From: Streptomyces scabiei 87.22
GTDB lineage: Bacteria > Actinomycetota > Actinomycetes > Streptomycetales > Streptomycetaceae
Assembly: GCF_000091305.1 (NCBI RefSeq)
Contig: NC_013929.1
Location: forward strand, 4,960,001-5,024,000
Reading direction: 5' to 3'
Length of the DNA stretch: 64,000 bases
Positions 40,011 through 48,303 of this stretch are shown piece after piece. The notes beneath the pieces are model-generated. The model saw only the letters and a program-made list of their open reading frames with translations. It had not been told where the DNA came from and did no database searches. Within the stretch, counting starts at the first letter, position 1. The number at the start of each line of letters is the position of its first letter. Both the position numbers and the translations under genes were made by a program.

Positions 40011-40781
40011 CTAGCCCCGCCCCTCGCCCGAGGAAGGGCTGGCGGACGGGGTCGGGGGCGGGGTCGAGCGCGGGTTCCGGATGTCCACGACCGCATCCTC
40101 GGGCAGGCGTTCGAACAGCCATCGGGCGTCGGCCGTGCGCAGGCCGATCCAGCCGCTGGTGACATCGCGGGTGCCGGGGGCCTGTTCGTTGTGGGCGATG
40201 GCGGCGATCCAGAGCGACATCGGGCGCCCGGTCCGCGTCGGCGCGGGGCTCGTGCTCCCGCTGGCGGGGGTGGCGGCGTCCGCGTCGCCGAGCTGCCCCG
40301 CCTCCGTCGTGGCACCCGTGGCGACGGGCGACAACTCCACGACCCAGTTCAGGTTCAGCGTGTACCCCTCACCGATGCCGACTGTGTCGCCGGAGAACCT
40401 CGCGGTGTCGAGCTTGCGGGTGACGTTCATCAGGCCGGTCGGCGTCGGCTCGCCGTCCTTGCCGGCGGTGATGGGCAGTTCACGGCCCGCGTAGACGAGG
40501 ACGCGGCTCGAGAGGTCAACCGTGACGTCGGGAGCGGCCGACGCGCTGGCCGAACCGCTGGCGGTCGTGGCCGGGCGCTGCTCCGTGCCGTGGGAGGCGG
40601 CGTTGAGGGTGAGCACGGCGGCGAGGCCGGCCGCCGCGCAGCCGCCCGCGACGGCGGCGGACGTCCGGCGCCGGCGGCGCCTGCGGCCCGCGACGGCACG
40701 GACCTCGGCACCGGAGCCGGGCGGCGGGGTCTCGGCGGTCTCGGCCAGTTCGCGCAGCCGGACGGTGAGGTCATCGGACAC
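40011..40781 (-). CDS. Membrane protein with a degenerate L,D-transpeptidase-like domain, sigma-factor partner
   Basis: 256 residues from the GTG at 40781, chosen because AAGGAGG lies seven bases upstream. It overlaps the sigma gene by 11 bp. A cytoplasmic N-terminus with an Arg run (GRRRRRRR) leads to one transmembrane helix (about residues 40-60). The outer part resembles a YkuD domain: RVLVYAGRELPITAGKDGEPTPTGLMNVTRKLDT and GWIGLRTADARWLFERLP. Where active enzymes have SHGCIRL it has TSGWIGL, and the upstream His is AHN, so the catalytic Cys is absent (Trp near residue 211). It may sense wall precursors and act as an anti-sigma or accessory factor for the coupled ECF sigma. Confidence 0.8.
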   Translation of the reverse strand: MSDDLTVRLRELAETAETPPPGSGAEVRAVAGRRRRRRRTSAAVAGGCAAAGLAAVLTLNAASHGTEQRPATTASGSASASAAPDVTVDLSSRVLVYAGRELPITAGKDGEPTPTGLMNVTRKLDTARFSGDTVGIGEGYTLNLNWVVELSPVATGATTEAGQLGDADAATPASGSTSPAPTRTGRPMSLWIAAIAHNEQAPGTRDVTSGWIGLRTADARWLFERLPEDAVVDIRNPRSTPPPTPSASPSSGEGRG

Positions 40782-41274
40782 GGCCGTCCTCCTTCTCACC
40801 CTCGCCGGGGGCCAGTTCGCGTGCCAGCGCCGCCCGCCCCCGGGACAGCCGGGCCTTGACCGTGCCCACGGGGGCGCCGGTCTCGGAGGCTACCTGTTCC
40901 ACACTCAAGTCGCACAGATGGTGCAGAACCACCGCCATCCGCTGTGCCTCCGGAATCCTGCGCAACGCGTCGACCAGTACCGCCCGCTCGGGATCGGGCC
41001 CCGGCACGTGGTCCGGGGGAGGAGTGCGGCGCACCAGGTCCAGCCAGCGGCGGGCCCGGCGCCACCGGCTCACCGCGAGCCGCATCGCCACGGTCCGGAT
41101 CCATGCCTCGGGCGCCCCGTCGGCGAGGAAGTCCCGCCGCCGGTCCCAGGCCCGTACGAAAGCCTCCTGCACCACGTCCTGCGCCTCCCCGTGGTCCCCG
41201 GTGAAGGCGAAGAGCTGGCCGGTCAGCCGGGGGAACGCGGTCGCGTAGAACGTGTCGAACTCTTCCTCGGTCAT
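40771..41274 (-). CDS. ECF sigma factor, SigE-like subgroup (1)
   Basis: 167 residues from the ATG at 41274. Region 2 reads FPRLTGQLFAFTGDHGEAQDVVQEAFVRAW and region 4 RIPEAQRMAVVLHHLCDLSVEQVASETGAPVGTVKARLSRG (recognition helix around TGAPVGTVKARL). It is short, with no C-terminal extension. The downstream membrane protein starts within the 3' end of this gene, the usual layout for a sigma factor and its membrane-bound regulator. The divergent neighbour is an L,D-transpeptidase, a plausible target. Confidence 0.92.
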   Translation of the reverse strand: MTEEEFDTFYATAFPRLTGQLFAFTGDHGEAQDVVQEAFVRAWDRRRDFLADGAPEAWIRTVAMRLAVSRWRRARRWLDLVRRTPPPDHVPGPDPERAVLVDALRRIPEAQRMAVVLHHLCDLSVEQVASETGAPVGTVKARLSRGRAALARELAPGEGEKEDGRVR

Positions 41275-41426
41275 GCCCCCCGCCGGTTTTCCCGAAGTTC
41301 CTCGCATCGCCGTGCAACCCGGCCGCCCCCGCCGTGCGTACAGGTCCCGTACGTACGCCACACATCGAAACACATCGCGGTGTCACACCGCGTCGGACAT
41401 CTGGTCGTAAGACCACTGGGGGGACC

Positions 41427-42440
41427 ATGACCACGGGGAACGGCGGCTCGGGGAAGAGAGCCGCGGAAGGCGGGACGACGGGGGCGGGGCGGGCCCGGCG
41501 TCTCGTCCACGCGCTCGCGGCGACGGCCGCGTGCGCGCTCGCGCTGACGCTCACGGGCTGTGCGGGGGTCGGCGAGGGAGTACGGGTCGAGGGGCCGAGC
41601 GCGATACCGAAGGCGCACGCCCGGGCGGACTCGGCGGGGGAGGGGAAGACCGGGGCCGGGCGGGCGACGCCGGCCCCCGCGCCGCCGAAGGCCCTGGAGG
41701 GGGCGCGCGTGAACATCGCCGACGGGCAGACCGTGGGTGTCGGCATGCCGATATCCGTCACCTTCGGCCGGCCCGTCGCGCCGGCCGAACGCGCACGGGT
41801 GGAGAAGGAGCTGAAGGTCGGCACGGACAACGGCACCGAGGGGTCCTGGAGCTGGGTCAAGGACCACAACCTCGCCGACGGGCAGCGCGTCGACTACCGG
41901 CCCCGCGCCTACTGGAAGCCCGGCACGAAGGTCACGGTCGAGGTGGGCGCGGGTCTGACCCGGCACTTCACGATCGGCCGCTCGCTCGTCGCCACGGTGG
42001 ACGTGCGCCGCCACGTCATGACCGTCGAGAAGGACGGCTCGACCGAGCGCATCCCCGTCACCGCCGGCGCGCCCGGCATGGACACGTGGAACGGCACGAT
42101 GGTCGTCTCCGACAAGCAGAGCCGGGTGTTCATGGACTCCCGCACGGTCGGCTACGGCGACTCGTACGCGGGCTGGTACGAGAACGCGGTCCACCTCACC
42201 ACCTCCGGAACGTATCTGCACGAGAACCCGAAGGCCAATACGTACGCGGGCCGCCAGAACGTCACCCACGGCTGTGTGGGTCTCGCGGACGACGGCACGG
42301 CGAAGCGGTTCTACGACCAGGTCATCCCGGGTGACGTGGTGAAGGTGACCGGCTCGGAGGAGACCGTGGCCGTCGGGAACGGCTACGGCGACTGGAACCT
42401 GGACTGGGCGGAGTGGAAGGGGGGCAGCGCTCTGCGGTGA
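41427..42440 (+). CDS. Lipoprotein L,D-transpeptidase (Ig-like plus YkuD)
   Basis: 337 residues. A long basic lead is followed by a hydrophobic segment and lipobox LTGC. An Ig-like domain (Big_10 type; VNIADGQTVGVGMPISVTFGRPV) precedes the YkuD catalytic domain, with YLHENPKANTYAGRQNVTHGCVGLADDGTAKRFY carrying His and the nucleophilic Cys in THGCVGL. This is the standard architecture of actinobacterial Ldt enzymes that make 3-3 cross-links at the outer membrane face. It is divergent from the ECF sigma gene at 40771. GGGGGGA precedes the start. Confidence 0.92.
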   Translation: MTTGNGGSGKRAAEGGTTGAGRARRLVHALAATAACALALTLTGCAGVGEGVRVEGPSAIPKAHARADSAGEGKTGAGRATPAPAPPKALEGARVNIADGQTVGVGMPISVTFGRPVAPAERARVEKELKVGTDNGTEGSWSWVKDHNLADGQRVDYRPRAYWKPGTKVTVEVGAGLTRHFTIGRSLVATVDVRRHVMTVEKDGSTERIPVTAGAPGMDTWNGTMVVSDKQSRVFMDSRTVGYGDSYAGWYENAVHLTTSGTYLHENPKANTYAGRQNVTHGCVGLADDGTAKRFYDQVIPGDVVKVTGSEETVAVGNGYGDWNLDWAEWKGGSALR

Positions 42441-42582
42441 GGTGACACGCAGGGGGACGGGGCGGCGGGGAAGCCGCGGAAAAAATCGTCCCAGCCGTGT
42501 CATCCGTGCCGTACGCCTCCCGGGTTTCAGGAGTGTCAGACCAACGCACCTGAACCAACACACCTTTGGGGGTCGTCCGTTC

Positions 42583-43173
42583 ATGACCATGACACGGATG
42601 CGCACACTCGTCGCCGTCGCAGCGCTGACCACGCTGCTGGCGGGGGCGTCGACGGCGTCGTACGCCGCCTCGCGGGGGGAGGCGGCGCACGGCGCCGGCA
42701 CGGTGGCCGCCGTCGCGGAGGCCGCGACGGCCGCCCGGAAGGCGCCGACTCCGCGCATCGTCCAGCCCGGTGAGCACGTCGTCGCCGCGCCGGGCTTCGA
42801 GTTCTGGATGACGGCCGAGGGCAAGCACTGGCTGGAGCCGGACCTGCCGGACCTCCCGCAGTTCCGCAGTGTCGTCGACGGCAACATCGACCTGTCCCGG
42901 CCGGGGGTGTCCCTCCAGGCGTCCGCCTTCGAGGGGCGCTACTACCTCTCCGGCGTCTACTACGGGGGCAAGGGGACCGCTTCCCGCGTGACGGTCCGCA
43001 CAAGCACGGGCCCGGTCCAGGGCAGGCTGATCGAACTGCCCGGGAAGCCGGGCTGGGGCGTCTGGTACGCCGTCGCGGATCTGCCGGCGGTGGACGACGG
43101 GCAGGAGTTCCTGCGCGGGGTGACCGTCCACGACACCGAGGGCGGCGTCTACTCCCGGCTGCGGCTGCGCTGA
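42583..43173 (+). CDS. Secreted protein, paralogue of the 43855 anti-sigma-like product
   Basis: 196 residues from the ATG at 42583. A signal peptide (LVAVAALTTLLAGASTASYA) is followed by a domain with IVQPGEHVVAAPGFEFWMTAEGKHWLEPDLPDLPQF and RYYLSGVYYGGKGTASRVTV. Nearly the same scheme (VVEPGERV, IWLTGKGKHAYEP, YALLSGLYFGT) is found in the extracytoplasmic half of the protein at 43855. The two probably share a ligand or partner, this one as a soluble form. The domain has no name known to me. Confidence 0.7.
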   Translation: MTMTRMRTLVAVAALTTLLAGASTASYAASRGEAAHGAGTVAAVAEAATAARKAPTPRIVQPGEHVVAAPGFEFWMTAEGKHWLEPDLPDLPQFRSVVDGNIDLSRPGVSLQASAFEGRYYLSGVYYGGKGTASRVTVRTSTGPVQGRLIELPGKPGWGVWYAVADLPAVDDGQEFLRGVTVHDTEGGVYSRLRLR

Positions 43174-43303
43174 CCGCCCTGTTCGGCGCGGCGGTGACCC
43201 TGTCGCGACGACCGCGCCGAACCGGCCGTGCGGGAGCGGGACTTGACCACCCCGCTCCCGCACGGCATGCTCCCCCGTTCCCGAGCCCCGAGGACCGCCG
43301 CCC

Positions 43304-43858
43304 GTGCCGCAGGAGAAACCCGGATCACCGGAGGCCGCCGACTTCGCCGCGTACGCCACCGCCGCCTGGCCCCGTCTGGTGCGCACCGCGCACATGCTGA
43401 CCGGAGACTTCCACGAGGCCGAGGACCTCGTGCAGACCACCCTGGCGAAGGTGTACGCCCGCTGGCGGCGCATACCGCGCGACGACGTCGACTTCTACGT
43501 CCGGCGCTCGCTGGTCAACAACAACATCAGCCGCGTGCGCAAGAGACGCGTGGCCCACCTGCTGACGCCGTTCCTGCCCGAGCGGGTGCACGAGCGGCAC
43601 GCCGGGCACGCCGAGTCGATCGCCCAGCGGGCCGCCGTCCTCCAGGCGCTGGCCGCGCTGTCGGCCCGGCAGCGGTCCGTACTGGTGCTCCGTTTCTGGG
43701 AGGACCTCGGCGAGACGGAGATCGCCCAGCTGCTCGGCTGCTCCCTCGGCACCGTCAAGACCCACCTCCGCCGGGGCCTGCAGGCCCTGCGCGCGCACCC
43801 CGAGTTCGCCGGCGCCGCCCACGCCGCCCCGTCGCCCGTCTCCGGAGCCCGCCCATGA
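43304..43858 (+). CDS. ECF sigma factor, SigE-like subgroup (2)
   Basis: 184 residues from a GTG start. Region 2 is WPRLVRTAHMLTGDFHEAEDLVQTTLAKVYARW and region 4 SARQRSVLVLRFWEDLGETEIAQLLGCSLGTVKTHLRRG (given here by key parts). This is typical of the SigE family of short actinobacterial ECF factors. The stop codon overlaps the ATG of the membrane protein at 43855 (ATGA), implying stoichiometric translation with its regulator. Confidence 0.93.
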   Translation: MPQEKPGSPEAADFAAYATAAWPRLVRTAHMLTGDFHEAEDLVQTTLAKVYARWRRIPRDDVDFYVRRSLVNNNISRVRKRRVAHLLTPFLPERVHERHAGHAESIAQRAAVLQALAALSARQRSVLVLRFWEDLGETEIAQLLGCSLGTVKTHLRRGLQALRAHPEFAGAAHAAPSPVSGARP

Positions 43859-44691
43859 ACCAGCCCACCCCCGGGACCGGCCCGGACACCACCGCAGCAC
43901 GAGGGACAGGGAACGGAGGCGGAACCGACGTGGGTACGGTCGAGGACGGCGCGCACGACGCCGGTACCGGGCGGCTGCTGCGCGAGGCCCTCGCCGACGC
44001 CGCGTACGACATCACCCCGCAGGCCGTGCCGCTGCGGGCCATCGAGCACGACGGCCGGGCCGTCCGGCGGCGGCGCCGGGCCGCCGCGCTGGGCACGGGC
44101 TGCGCCCTGCTGCTGCTCCCGTTCGCCCTGGTGCTGACGCTCCGGCCCGGCGGCCCGCCCCCCACCGTCCGGCCCATGGCGCCGCCGGCGCCGACCGCGA
44201 GCGCCTCGCCCACGCCCGCCCGGATCGCCGGACCGTACGCCGGGCAGACGCGCGTCGTCGAGCCGGGCGAGCGCGTGGACGTCGGCAAGGGCACGCAGAT
44301 CTGGCTCACCGGCAAGGGCAAGCACGCGTACGAGCCGTTGATGTCCGAACTCGTCGAGTTCCAGAACCTGCTCGACGAGGACATCGACAGGAGCCGCCCG
44401 GGAGCGGCGATGCAGGAGGCGGTGTCGGGCACCGACTACGCCCTCCTGTCCGGCCTCTACTTCGGCACCCGGACCCCGGCGGCCGGCGTCCGGCTCGAAC
44501 TCAGCGACGGCCGCACCCTCGACGGCACGGTCCTGCGGCTGTCCGGGAAGAAGGACTGGGGGGCCTGGTACGTGCTCACGCACCGCAAGGCGGGGACCCC
44601 GCACGCCGAGCGCCTGCGGAGCCTGACCGAGAGGGTCACGGTGTACGACAAGGAGGGCACCGTCCTCGTGTCCCGGACCTTCGACGACTGA
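43855..44691 (+). CDS. Membrane protein coupled to ECF sigma (2), putative anti-sigma factor
   Basis: 278 residues. The cytoplasmic N-terminus has LLREALADAAYDITPQAVPLRAIEHDGRAVRRRRR, a compact helical segment that could bind sigma. One transmembrane helix follows (LGTGCALLLLPFALVLTL), then a Pro/Ala linker and an outer domain homologous to the secreted protein at 42583. There is no zinc-binding HxxxCxxC motif, so it is not a ZAS-type anti-sigma. The assignment comes from context. The outer domain may sense the envelope. Confidence 0.75.
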   Translation: MNQPTPGTGPDTTAARGTGNGGGTDVGTVEDGAHDAGTGRLLREALADAAYDITPQAVPLRAIEHDGRAVRRRRRAAALGTGCALLLLPFALVLTLRPGGPPPTVRPMAPPAPTASASPTPARIAGPYAGQTRVVEPGERVDVGKGTQIWLTGKGKHAYEPLMSELVEFQNLLDEDIDRSRPGAAMQEAVSGTDYALLSGLYFGTRTPAAGVRLELSDGRTLDGTVLRLSGKKDWGAWYVLTHRKAGTPHAERLRSLTERVTVYDKEGTVLVSRTFDD

Positions 44692-44698
44692 GCCCGCG

Positions 44699-46051
44699 TC
44701 ACAGAGGGGGCTGCGCGGGGGCCGGGCCGAGGGTGGTGGTGCCCGGGGCGGTGCGGTGGCCGAGGCCGGTGCGATAGGCGTCGAGGGCGGCCTCGACACG
44801 GCCGGAACGGCGGTACAGGTCACCGAGCAGACGGCACAGGTCGGCCAGGTCACCCGCGGCGCCCGCGCGTTCCAGCAGGCTCAGCGCCCGTACGTAGTGT
44901 TCCTCGGCGGTGTCCGCGTCCCGGGCGTCCTCGGCGATGATGCCGAGGAGGCGGTGGGCGGCGGCCGAGTGCAGGGCGCCGCGTTCGGAGCTGAGGTCGC
45001 TGAGCACCTCGCGGAGCAGCTCGCCGGCCTCCTCGGACTTGCCGCGGCGGTGCAGGACGTCGGCGAGTTCGACGGCGACCTGGCTGGTGTAGAGGGCGGC
45101 ACGCTTGGCGGAGAGCATGCGGCGGGCCTCGCGCAGCTCGTCCTCGGCGCGGGCGTAGTCGCCGTTCTGGGCGTGCAGATAGCCGCGCATCCAGTGGCAG
45201 TTGGCCAGTTCGGTGCGGATCTGGAGCTGCCGGTACAGCTCCGACGCCTTGGCGAGCGAGGCGTCGGCCTCGGCGATCCGGCCCTCGGCGATCATCGTGC
45301 GGGCGACCGAGCGGTGCATCCGGGCGACCAGGGCGGGATCGCCGGACCGCGGGGCGAGGGCGAGGGCCAGCTCGGCGGCCTGGGCGGCGCGGGCGTGGGC
45401 GCCCATGTCCATGTAGGGGGCGATGACGCCGGTGTAGAGGAGCAGTAAGGCGTCCGGGTCGTGCAGGCCGTTGCGGTTCAGCTCGTCGAGGGTGGACTCG
45501 TAGAGATAGCAGGAGTAGCGGAGTTCACCGGCGAGGTAGTGGGCGGTGGCGCGACCGCGCAGGGCGGGGACACGGGCCGACAGCGGGGCGTCGCCGAGAC
45601 ACTGCTCGACCTGCTCGAACCGCAGCCGGGCGCTCTCCAGGTCCCCGGTCTCCAGGGCGCATTCACCGAGCCCGAGCAGCGCGTCGGCGTGCTCCGCGAC
45701 CAGTGCGTGCTCCTCCGCCTCGGCGAGGACGGCCGCGAACTCCTCGGCCGCGGCCTCCGTGGCGCCGCCGGCGAGGGTGCGCTGGGCGCCGGTCAGCCGC
45801 AGCCGCAGCTCGGTGGCGAAGCCGGCGGGGCGGCCGGTGGCCAGCTCCTCGTAGTCCACGCCGAGCCGTTCGGCGATGTGCCGCAGGGCCGGTTCGGAGG
45901 CGCGGACACGGCCCGCCTCCAGGGTCGAGATGTACGCCGGGGTGTACGCCGGTTCGGCCAACTGACGCTGTGTGAGGCCCTGTTCCGTCCGCAGTCGCTG
46001 CACCCTGCGCCCGATGACCTCGGGATCGTCACGCTCGGCCGTACCTGCCAT
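44699..46051 (-). CDS. XRE helix-turn-helix regulator with TPR domain
   Basis: 450 residues. RRVQRLRTEQGLTQRQLAEPAYTPAYISTLEAGRV (N-terminal, key LTQRQLA and ISTLEAG) is the HTH. Residues from about 85 onward are tandem tetratricopeptide-like helical pairs (ALLGLGECALETGDLESARLRFEQ, NCHWMRGYLHAQNGDYARAEDEL, LCRLLGDLYRRSGRVEAALDAY). This resembles peptide- or protein-responsive TPR regulators in Gram-positive bacteria. No small signal-peptide gene is evident next to it. Its 3' end is eight bases from the convergent 43855 gene. Confidence 0.85.
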   Translation of the reverse strand: MAGTAERDDPEVIGRRVQRLRTEQGLTQRQLAEPAYTPAYISTLEAGRVRASEPALRHIAERLGVDYEELATGRPAGFATELRLRLTGAQRTLAGGATEAAAEEFAAVLAEAEEHALVAEHADALLGLGECALETGDLESARLRFEQVEQCLGDAPLSARVPALRGRATAHYLAGELRYSCYLYESTLDELNRNGLHDPDALLLLYTGVIAPYMDMGAHARAAQAAELALALAPRSGDPALVARMHRSVARTMIAEGRIAEADASLAKASELYRQLQIRTELANCHWMRGYLHAQNGDYARAEDELREARRMLSAKRAALYTSQVAVELADVLHRRGKSEEAGELLREVLSDLSSERGALHSAAAHRLLGIIAEDARDADTAEEHYVRALSLLERAGAAGDLADLCRLLGDLYRRSGRVEAALDAYRTGLGHRTAPGTTTLGPAPAQPPL

Positions 46052-46178
46052 GACGTAAGCATGCCAGTAACCCCGCTTACACCGGCCGCTTTACCGCAAC
46101 TCGCGCTGCCGGCCGGGACGGAGAGGCGCCGTCCCGGCCAGGAGCACGTGGTCGGCCGCCAGGGCCGGGGCCGTGTGG

Positions 46179-47564
46179 TCAGCCGTCCAGACTCGGCAGG
46201 AGGGAGACCATGCGGCTGCCGCTCCGGGCGATCAGGACGTCCCCGTAGACCAGTGCCTGGGGCATGGCCCCGTCCTTGCCGACGTCGATGTGTCCGCGCC
46301 AGATCCGCTCGCCCGTGTCCGCGTCGAGGCCGGACAGATCGCCGTTCGGGCCGAAGAAGTACACGACGTTCCGGTGCGCCGACACCACCGGTTTCGCCAG
46401 GTCGGGCCAGTTCGACTCGAACTCGGGCACCTTGATGCCGACCGGGGCGGTCCACAGGACCTTGCCCGTGGTGAGCGAGTAGGAGGACGCCCGGCCCGCA
46501 CGGGTCACGGAGATCAGACGGTCCCCGACGAGGGCCTTGGCGACCTGTGTCCCCCGGACCGGGTAGGACAGCGGGGTCTGCCTGCCCGAGCTGTCGACGA
46601 CGGTCAGCCTCTCGGTCCTCGCCTTCTGCTCCTCCTCTTCGAAGACCACGCTCGTCCGCTCCGGCACCGTGGTCAGGACGATCCGGTCCCCCCAGGTCCC
46701 GACGATCTGCTGCCTGTCGGGGAGGGACGCGACCTTGGTGGTCCGTCCGGTGGCCGGATCGAGACGGAGGAACTCGGTCGGGCCGGGCTTCTTGGTCTCC
46801 GGCGAGCACAGCAGGTACGGCACGCCGCTCAGCGCCACCCGGTCGCACCAGATGCCCTTGCCCCAGCTGTGGCGCCACTTCACCTTGCCGGTGCGCGGGT
46901 CGACGGCCGACAGCGTCCGGTCCCTCGGGGTGTTGGCCAGGACCGCGCCGTCGATGAGCACGGCGGCCTGGTCGTCGCGGTTGTCACTCGCCAGTTGCAC
47001 CGACCACAGCACCTTGCCGGTGTCGGTGTTCACCGCCGCCAGGTCGGTGCCGGGGGCGTAGTTCCCGCCCGGTCCCTTCTCGGCGGTGTGGGCGCGGTAG
47101 ACGTAGAGCACGCCGTCGCGCACGCCGACCGGTCGGCTCAACACGGACACGGGCCCGGAGCCGTCGCCGATCGCCTTGACCGTCCACAGCCGTTCGCCGG
47201 TGTTCGCGTCGAACTTCACGGCGTCGTACTTGTACCCGGCGCAGTACAGCGCGGAGCCGTCCACCATGCAGCCCCGGTCGACGAGGCCCCGGGCCTCGGT
47301 CCGCCACGGATGCCAGCCCTCCGGCGTCTGCGCCGCCGGCCGCACCGGCCGGTCCTGGTCGCTCCCCGGGCCGCCCCCGAACCCGAACACCGCTCCCACG
47401 GTGATCCCGGCCACGGCCGCCACCGTCCCCGCCACCTGCGCGAAGCGGCGCCGGGCACGCCTGCGTACCACCTTGTCCACCAGATCGCCGGGCGCCCGTA
47501 CGCGGTCCAGGTCGACGGCGTGCAGCGTCTCCCGGATCTTCCGTTCCACCTGCTCCGTCGTCAT
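46179..47564 (-). CDS. Membrane-anchored PQQ-like beta-propeller, partner of ECF sigma (3)
   Basis: 461 residues; the ATG overlaps the sigma stop by four bases (ATGA). The cytoplasmic N-terminus (about 1-40, basic RRRARRR) leads to one transmembrane helix (VAGTVAAVAGITVGAVFGFG). An outer propeller has blade motifs such as FDANTGERLWTV, VNTDTGKVLWSV, VDPRTGKVKWRH and LDADTGERIWRG, typical of PQQ/BamB-like repeats, without a PQQ-binding enzyme motif. It probably senses or scaffolds envelope components and sequesters the sigma factor. The role is inferred from coupling. Confidence 0.82.
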   Translation of the reverse strand: MTTEQVERKIRETLHAVDLDRVRAPGDLVDKVVRRRARRRFAQVAGTVAAVAGITVGAVFGFGGGPGSDQDRPVRPAAQTPEGWHPWRTEARGLVDRGCMVDGSALYCAGYKYDAVKFDANTGERLWTVKAIGDGSGPVSVLSRPVGVRDGVLYVYRAHTAEKGPGGNYAPGTDLAAVNTDTGKVLWSVQLASDNRDDQAAVLIDGAVLANTPRDRTLSAVDPRTGKVKWRHSWGKGIWCDRVALSGVPYLLCSPETKKPGPTEFLRLDPATGRTTKVASLPDRQQIVGTWGDRIVLTTVPERTSVVFEEEEQKARTERLTVVDSSGRQTPLSYPVRGTQVAKALVGDRLISVTRAGRASSYSLTTGKVLWTAPVGIKVPEFESNWPDLAKPVVSAHRNVVYFFGPNGDLSGLDADTGERIWRGHIDVGKDGAMPQALVYGDVLIARSGSRMVSLLPSLDG

Positions 47565-48115
47565 CCCTGGACCCCCTTCGGCGTGAACGCGAGCTGCTGT
47601 GTCTGGTCCTCCGCGGGCCCGGCGGGCCCCAGTTCCGGTACGAGGGCCCGGAGCTTGGCGAGCGATCTGTGTGCCGTGCTGCGCACGGTGCCGACCGGGC
47701 ACCTCAGCAGCGCCGCGACCTCGGCCTCCGGCAGGTCCTCGAAGTAGCGCAGGACGACCACGGCCCGCTGGCGCTTCGAGAGCCGGCCGAGCGCCGCCCA
47801 CAGCGCGATCCGCAGCTCCGACTCGGCCCCGGCGTCGGCGTCGGTGCACGACTCGGGGAGGACGGGCACCGTCGTCTCCGCGCGGTGCCGACGCAGCCGC
47901 CAGCGGTTGACCTGCTGGCGGTACATGACCTGGCGCACATACGCCTCGGGCTGCTCGATGCTCGACCAGCGCCCGTAGACCTTCATCAACGCGATCTGCA
48001 GCAGATCCTCGGCTCCGTGCCGGTCCCCTCCCGTGAGCAGCACCGCGAGCCGCAGCAGCGCGGTGGAGCGCATCGCCACGAATTCACGGAACTCGTCGTG
48101 ACTCGATGCCTTCAT
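47561..48115 (-). CDS. ECF sigma factor, SigE-like subgroup (3)
   Basis: 184 residues from the ATG at 48115 with GGAGGG upstream. Region 2 contains RLAVLLTGGDRHGAEDLLQIALMKVYGRW and region 4 KRQRAVVVLRYFEDLPEAEVAALLRCPVGTVRSTAHRS (key parts). The open frame extends far upstream, but the start is set by the ribosome site and the family length. It is coupled to the membrane propeller gene. A 15-bp palindrome sits about 55 bp upstream. Confidence 0.93.
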   Translation of the reverse strand: MKASSHDEFREFVAMRSTALLRLAVLLTGGDRHGAEDLLQIALMKVYGRWSSIEQPEAYVRQVMYRQQVNRWRLRRHRAETTVPVLPESCTDADAGAESELRIALWAALGRLSKRQRAVVVLRYFEDLPEAEVAALLRCPVGTVRSTAHRSLAKLRALVPELGPAGPAEDQTQQLAFTPKGVQG

Positions 48116-48168
48116 CGACCCTCCCCCTTCTCGGCACCCCTCACGACGTGCCGGGCCGCGCACGGCTA

Positions 48169-48183
48169 TCCCTCTCGGAGGGA
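48169..48183. promoter_or_regulatory. Palindrome upstream of ECF sigma (3)
   Basis: TCCCTC-TCG-GAGGGA is a perfect 6-3-6 inverted repeat 54 bp before the sigma start codon. It could be an operator or an RNA hairpin in the leader. Low certainty. Confidence 0.3.
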
Positions 48184-48303
48184 GATTGTGCGTCCGCCCC
48201 GGGAAGAGGGGGTGGCGACCGCCGAACGCACGGGTCCCCGCACCCCTGACGAGGGGATGCGGGGACCCGTGTGCGGAAGCGGACGACGCGCCGGGGGCGG
48301 CCG

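Noticed and set aside
41381..41410. TGTCACA...TCGTAA as an ECF-dependent promoter of the L,D-transpeptidase gene
   Set aside because: The -35 part resembles some ECF consensus sequences, but the -10 part is not convincing and the matching sigma subgroup is not established.
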